Of a stretch of DNA of 9,657 nucleotides, positions 6,474-9,657 are shown piece after piece. Both the position numbers and the translations under genes were made by a program. Source of the DNA: Campylobacteraceae bacterium (GTDB lineage: Bacteria > Campylobacterota > Campylobacteria > Campylobacterales > Sulfurospirillaceae); assembly GCA_027055635.1 (NCBI GenBank), contig JALUMZ010000159.1, positions 1-9,657 of the forward strand. Reading direction: 5' to 3'. The notes under the pieces were generated by a model that was not told the origin of the DNA, searched no databases, and saw only the letters and a program-made list of their open reading frames with translations. The first letter of the stretch is position 1. Every line of letters starts with the position of its first letter.

Positions 6474-7769
6474 ATGGCAAAAAATCTAGCCACAGATATG
6501 GCGCCACCATTTATATTGGTGGCTCATTACTTCATAGCAGGAGCAGTTTTCTATGCTATTACTGCTTTTTTGCTACCTTTTTATGCAGGTGAAGTAAACG
6601 GATACTTTCTCTCATCTTCGATAGCATCTCTAATGCATTTGTATCTACTTGGCTTTGTGATGATGGTTATCTTTGGAGCTATGTATCAACTTGTTCCCGT
6701 GGTACTTGAAATACCAATTTTTTCAAAAGATTTTGCCTATGTGCAATTTTATATGTTTGTAAGTGGTATTTTAATATTTACCTTTGGCTTATGGGATGAA
6801 AACTATACGCAAATATTGCCTTATGGTGCAATGTTGATGTATATATCTATGCTTATTTTTGTTACAAATGTTTTTCTTACATACCAAAATATCACTAGAT
6901 GGGATATAGTTGCAAAATTTATACTTGTTTCAAATATATTTTTAACCATCGGTGTCACTATAGGATTCATAATAGCACTAAATCTTATTTATGGATTTTA
7001 TCCTGACATACTAGACTTGGTACAAATGCACATAGCTACAACAATATTTGGGTATGTCATCATGACTATCATGGGAATTGGTATGATTTTACTACCTATG
7101 TTTTCACTCTCACATGGATTTAAGCAAACTGCGATAGAGATGGCTTTTTATACTATTATTATAGGTTTAATTCTATTTTTAATAGGAACTTTTTACAAGC
7201 TTAACATCTTGAAATTTGGTGGAATTCTATTCTCAACAGTAGCTATATTTTTTGCACTCTATCAAATGTATCTTATATTTTCGACGAGAATCAGAAAACA
7301 AAATGATTTTTGGGCAAAAAATATGATGGCCTCATTTGCTACACTTATAGTATCGTTTTTTATACTTTTAACAGGAGTTATCACTAAAAATGATACATAT
7401 TATCTCCTTTTTGGATTTACTCTGTTTTTTGGATTTTTCACTTTTTTTGTAGTTGGTCATATATATAAGATACTTCCTTTTTTGGTATGGTATCAAAGAT
7501 ATTCTCCTCTAGTTGGAAAAATAAAAGTACCTATGTTAAACGATATGGTACATGAAAAAATAGCAGATACCCAGTTTTGGATTACACTTACAGGACTATT
7601 GCTGGCTATCGGCGCAATTGTCGCAAAAATTCCCTTTGTATTTCAAATAGGAACTGTGATAATGGGCATAGGAACTCTTTTGGTGATATACAATATCTAT
7701 TATACCCTTATATATGGGATAGAAGAATTAGAAAATTATAATAAAGGATTAGAAGATGGCAGTAACTGA
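6474..7769 (+). CDS. Heme-copper-oxidase subunit I-like / NnrS-like polytopic membrane protein
   Basis: This 431-residue protein has about twelve hydrophobic segments, in line with the twelve-helix architecture of heme-copper oxidase subunit I, NorB and NnrS. Conserved-looking His occur in membrane contexts: H18 (VAHYF), H55 (LMHLYLLGF followed by GAMYQLVPVV), H186 (VQMHIATTIFGYVIMT), H214 (SHGF) and H329 (VGHIYKILPFLVWYQRY). The H-x-Y-LLGF and GHIYKILPF stretches recall heme-ligating helices of this superfamily. However, the full oxidase set (the adjacent His-His CuB ligands and HPEVY-like loop) is not visible, so catalytic O2 or NO reduction is doubtful. NnrS-type proteins bind heme and protect against NO stress; that or a membrane electron carrier role is plausible. 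It follows the DUF2249 gene by 3 bases and its end overlaps the next gene by 14 bases. Exact family unsettled. Confidence 0.78.
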   Translation: MAKNLATDMAPPFILVAHYFIAGAVFYAITAFLLPFYAGEVNGYFLSSSIASLMHLYLLGFVMMVIFGAMYQLVPVVLEIPIFSKDFAYVQFYMFVSGILIFTFGLWDENYTQILPYGAMLMYISMLIFVTNVFLTYQNITRWDIVAKFILVSNIFLTIGVTIGFIIALNLIYGFYPDILDLVQMHIATTIFGYVIMTIMGIGMILLPMFSLSHGFKQTAIEMAFYTIIIGLILFLIGTFYKLNILKFGGILFSTVAIFFALYQMYLIFSTRIRKQNDFWAKNMMASFATLIVSFFILLTGVITKNDTYYLLFGFTLFFGFFTFFVVGHIYKILPFLVWYQRYSPLVGKIKVPMLNDMVHEKIADTQFWITLTGLLLAIGAIVAKIPFVFQIGTVIMGIGTLLVIYNIYYTLIYGIEELENYNKGLEDGSN

Positions 7770-8058
7770 GGAAATGGTATATGATGCTATAAAAACAGTA
7801 ATAGACCCTGAGGTTGGATTTGACATCTACTCTTTGGGCTTAATTTATGGAGCAAAAGTTGAAGGAGACCATGTGCATGTAACCATGACCCTCTCAACCA
7901 GGGGTTGTCCTTTACATGAGATGATGAAACAGTGGACAAAAGAAGCTGTGGAAAAAATCGATGGTATAAACAGTTGTGAAGTTGAGATAGTTTGGGAGCC
8001 GGCGTGGAATGTCACTATGGCAAGCGATGAAGTAAAAAAAGCATTAGGAGCATTTTAA
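7756..8058 (+). CDS. MIP18/PaaD-family (DUF59) Fe-S maturation-type protein
   Basis: This 100-residue protein has the full DUF59 pattern. It shows VIDPEVGFDIYSLGLIYG (15-32), a central strand HVTMTLSTRGCPL (41-53) with Cys51 in the T-x-G-C-P motif, and a closing VEIVWEPAWNVTMASDEVKKAL. Family members (SufT, PaaD, eukaryotic MIP18) help load Fe-S clusters onto target proteins, and PaaD is dedicated to one enzyme complex. ATG 7756 lies inside the last codons of the membrane protein gene (14-base overlap), which indicates translational coupling. Placement in an operon next to nirS suggests a dedicated maturation factor for a protein of this module, for example the neighbouring FmdE-like protein. 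The client is inferred, not shown. Confidence 0.88.
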   Translation: MAVTEEMVYDAIKTVIDPEVGFDIYSLGLIYGAKVEGDHVHVTMTLSTRGCPLHEMMKQWTKEAVEKIDGINSCEVEIVWEPAWNVTMASDEVKKALGAF

Positions 8059-8660
8059 TGGCATTTCCAAAATTTTTCGATGAAGTACCGGGAATTACAA
8101 CCTTTGATCCATTAGCTTTAACTTTAGGAACTGTTGAAGATGGAATTATCAAGTTTAGATATACCCAGATTGTAAAATCAGCCGGGCATAGTTGCCCAAC
8201 AGTAGCAGGAGCATATCTGATGACACTTAAAGCCCTTGATGCTCTCTATCCGGATAGTCCTGCAGTCAGAGGTGAGGTGAAAGTTGAATTCAAAGAGGAT
8301 ATAGAAGATGGTGTTGCAGGAGTGATAGCAAATGTGATCTCAAACATAACAGGAGCAACAGACAAAAGTGGCTTCAAAGGGTTAAATGGGAACTTTGCTA
8401 GACACTCTTTGATGAAATTTAACTCAGATATAAACTCAAGTGCAAGATTTACAAGAATCGATACAGGTAAAAGCGTAGATGTTCTATATAATCCCGGAAT
8501 CGTTCCAGCTCACGCAAAAATGCATGAACTGATGGGATTAGTTATAACTCAAAATGCAACAAATGAACAACTAAAAGAGTTTGGAGAACTATGGCAAGAT
8601 AGAGTCAAAAGAATTTTAATAGACAATATCAACAATAAAGAGATGATAAATATAATGTAG
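8058..8660 (+). CDS. FmdE-like domain protein of the nir accessory operon
   Basis: This is a 200-residue soluble protein without a signal peptide; its ATG shares a base with the previous stop (TAATG). The segment VKSAGHSCPTVAGAYLMTLKAL (split here: 39-48 and 49-60) resembles the GHxCPG-x-x-x-G entry motif of FmdE/FwdE-type domains. In those, His and Cys (here His44, Cys46) help bind a metal or cluster. Further His are at 116, 152 and 156 (PAHAKMHEL), possible extra ligands. FmdE domains occur as accessory parts of molybdenum and tungsten enzymes and as stand-alone proteins of unknown role. The downstream zinc-ribbon found in some FwdE proteins is not visible. Tight linkage with a DUF59 protein hints at a bound metal or Fe-S cluster that needs loading. 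Function in denitrification is inferred from position between the regulator and nirS. Confidence 0.72.
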   Translation: MAFPKFFDEVPGITTFDPLALTLGTVEDGIIKFRYTQIVKSAGHSCPTVAGAYLMTLKALDALYPDSPAVRGEVKVEFKEDIEDGVAGVIANVISNITGATDKSGFKGLNGNFARHSLMKFNSDINSSARFTRIDTGKSVDVLYNPGIVPAHAKMHELMGLVITQNATNEQLKEFGELWQDRVKRILIDNINNKEMINIM

Positions 8661-8662
8661 AT

Positions 8663-8711
8663 TTGACTTATGTCAATAATTTTTTTTGCAAATTGTGTTA
8701 AACTTTGAAAG
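8663..8711 (+). promoter_or_regulatory. FNR/DNR-type box and promoter of nirS
   Basis: TTGAC-TTAT-GTCAA (8663-8676) is a perfect 5+5 palindrome, 2 bases after the upstream stop codon. A -10-like TAAACT lies at 8699-8704 (4 of 6 matches to TATAAT), again 22 bases after the box. Predicted start is near 8711 and box centre near -41.5. The box and flank (TTGACyTATrTCAATAA) match the accessory-operon promoter at 6044, arguing for one shared regulator. Confidence 0.78.
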
Positions 8712-8713
8712 GT

Positions 8714-8740
8714 TTTAAAAATCTTGGGTAGATTTTTAAA
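8714..8740 (+). promoter_or_regulatory. First hairpin in the nirS 5' leader
   Basis: TTTAAAAATC (8714-8723) pairs perfectly with GATTTTTAAA (8731-8740) around a 7-base loop TTGGGTA. It would sit at the extreme 5' end of the predicted transcript, where such stems commonly stabilise mRNA. It is AT-rich and has no long T tail, so it is unlikely to be a terminator. Confidence 0.5.
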
Positions 8741-8752
8741 TAATATTACATG

Positions 8753-8790
8753 CCAAGTATCTATTTGTGGTTATACTCATATATGCTTGG
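8753..8790 (+). promoter_or_regulatory. Second hairpin in the nirS 5' leader
   Basis: CCAAGTAT (8753-8760) pairs with ATGCTTGG (8783-8790), seven Watson-Crick pairs and one G-U, across a 22-base loop. It lies 11 bases before the strong ribosome-binding sequence and leaves it exposed. It could stabilise the message or be a binding site for an RNA regulator; the long loop makes the fold modest in strength. Confidence 0.4.
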
Positions 8791-8801
8791 TGTTATCTTT
8801 C

Positions 8802-8808
8802 AAGGAGG
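8802..8808 (+). promoter_or_regulatory. Strong ribosome-binding site of nirS
   Basis: AAGGAGG is the best Shine-Dalgarno sequence in the window, 8 bases before ATG 8817. It points to high-level translation of the terminal reductase and fixes the start. Confidence 0.85.
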
Positions 8809-8816
8809 AACAATAC

Positions 8817-9657
8817 ATGGATTTAAAGAAATTAGCTGCATCTAGTGCAGCGATTGCGTTTGTTGCGACAACAGGTTTGCTAGCGGGCACTTCAAACATG
8901 AACTTTGCAAAAAAGTATGAGAAAGAGTGTCAAGGCTGTCATGGTCCTATTCACCAAGGTGGTGTTGGTGCGGATTTACGACCAAAAGCATTGAAGAAAA
9001 AAGAGCATAACTCTCTTGTTGAAACTATACTAAACGGCCGTCAAGGCACTGCTATGCCAGCTTGGAAATCTACATTTTCAAAAGATGATGCAGCAGGTAT
9101 GGTTGATTGGCTAATGAACTGGAAAAATACAGTTACTCTAAAACTTTCACTTGATGATGTTCATAAGAGCTGGAAAAAATTGGCAAACAGAAAAATGTTG
9201 TTTAAAAAATATCCAAAACCAACTGATGTAAAAAGTGTTAAAGATATCATGTTTGCAACTGAAAGAGATGCTTCTTTGGTTGACTTTATAGACGGAACAA
9301 GCGGAAAAGTACTATCTCGTCACAAAGCAGGATTTGCTGTACATGTAACTGTGACAAATAAAAGAATGCCAAGATATGCATACTCAATCAGCCGTTCTGG
9401 TCGTTTGACTATGTTTGATTTAAATGCTCCAGGTCAACCGGCACTTGCAAGTGTTCAAGTAGGTCAAGAGTCTCGTGGACTTGCAGTTTCTCCTGATGGC
9501 AAATATGTAATGGCAGGAAACTACAATCCAGGCGGTGCAGTTTTATGTGATGCAAAAACACTAGAACCACTAAAAGTATATCCAACTTCAAGTGTCATCA
9601 ATCCTGATGGTGATATCGGTCCAAGCCGTGTTGCTTTTATAGCAGATACTCCGTACA
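8817..9657 (+). CDS. nirS: Cytochrome cd1 nitrite reductase NirS, 3' end outside the window
   Basis: The frame is open from ATG 8817 to the right edge: 280 codons of a family usually near 560. Residues 1-23 form a Sec signal peptide ending GLLAG. A cytochrome c domain follows with CQGCH (38-42) and a probable distal heme ligand Met80 in GTAMPAW. After a linker, the eight-bladed d1-heme propeller begins with RDASLVDFIDG (150-160). GFAVHV puts His176 at the place of the d1 heme axial His in known NirS (GYAVHI). Blade motifs RGLAVSPDGKYV, CDAKTLEPLKVYP and GPSRVAFI match further. The enzyme reduces nitrite to NO in the periplasm. The catalytic His pair lies beyond the window, so NirN, a related d1-heme protein, cannot be wholly excluded. 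Own promoter, strong RBS and FNR-type box favour NirS. Confidence 0.88.
   Translation, partial: MDLKKLAASSAAIAFVATTGLLAGTSNMNFAKKYEKECQGCHGPIHQGGVGADLRPKALKKKEHNSLVETILNGRQGTAMPAWKSTFSKDDAAGMVDWLMNWKNTVTLKLSLDDVHKSWKKLANRKMLFKKYPKPTDVKSVKDIMFATERDASLVDFIDGTSGKVLSRHKAGFAVHVTVTNKRMPRYAYSISRSGRLTMFDLNAPGQPALASVQVGQESRGLAVSPDGKYVMAGNYNPGGAVLCDAKTLEPLKVYPTSSVINPDGDIGPSRVAFIADTPY

Noticed and set aside
6474..7769. Catalytic NorB or CcoN oxidase subunit
   Set aside because: The complete set of conserved His ligands for heme plus CuB is not visible, and no partner subunit such as NorC or CcoO lies next to it.
8663..8687. Palindrome plus eight T residues as an intrinsic terminator of the accessory operon
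   Set aside because: The stem is just 5 bp and AT-rich. The palindrome is fully explained as a regulator box at -41.5, so termination there would be weak at best.
9409..9591. 60-residue antisense reading frame inside nirS
   Set aside because: It lies wholly inside the d1 propeller coding sequence, has low-complexity Leu/His composition and no supporting start signals.

Overview
The window is AT-rich (roughly two thirds A+T by eye). All recognisable genes lie on the + strand in tightly packed, often overlapping order. Gene content points to a denitrifying member of the Campylobacterota, such as a Sulfurimonas-like or Wolinella-like bacterium. It has the nosY-nosL tail of a nitrous oxide reductase cluster, a Crp/Fnr regulator of DNR type without iron-sulfur cysteines, and a cytochrome cd1 nitrite reductase gene (nirS). 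The taxonomic call is inference from gene order and composition, not from a marker gene.

Region 1 (1-5258) reads as one long transcription unit continuing a nos operon that starts upstream. It holds nosY (5' end outside the window), nosL, a small anchored periplasmic protein, an FtsX/MacB-type permease, its LolD/MacB-type ATPase, a polytopic membrane protein with conspicuous Cys motifs, a second NosL-family protein, and a stand-alone PAS protein that keeps the FAD-binding residues of Aer. From the permease onward every junction overlaps. The five genes after nosL look like an accessory export or metal/thiol-trafficking module for N-oxide respiration; the precise job is not known.

Region 2 (5259-5383) is a 118-base non-coding element. 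It has 13-bp perfect inverted termini, three internal perfect hairpins (a cloverleaf), and a 7-bp direct repeat TTATTAG on each side. It looks like a miniature inverted-repeat mobile element that landed on the stop codon of the PAS gene. It would have split an ancestral PAS-regulator operon.

Region 3 (5399-8660) holds the Crp/Fnr regulator. A promoter with an FNR/DNR-like box at about -41.5 follows, then a four-gene operon: a DUF2249-like protein, a heme-copper-oxidase-like or NnrS-like polytopic protein, a MIP18/PaaD (DUF59) protein, and an FmdE-like protein.

Region 4 (8661-9657) holds a second promoter with the same box and the same box-to--10 spacing, a leader of about 106 nt with two hairpins, and the first 280 codons of nirS, which runs off the window. 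A simple model is that the regulator senses NO or redox state and activates both the accessory operon and nirS. The nos-linked genes upstream complete the pathway to N2.
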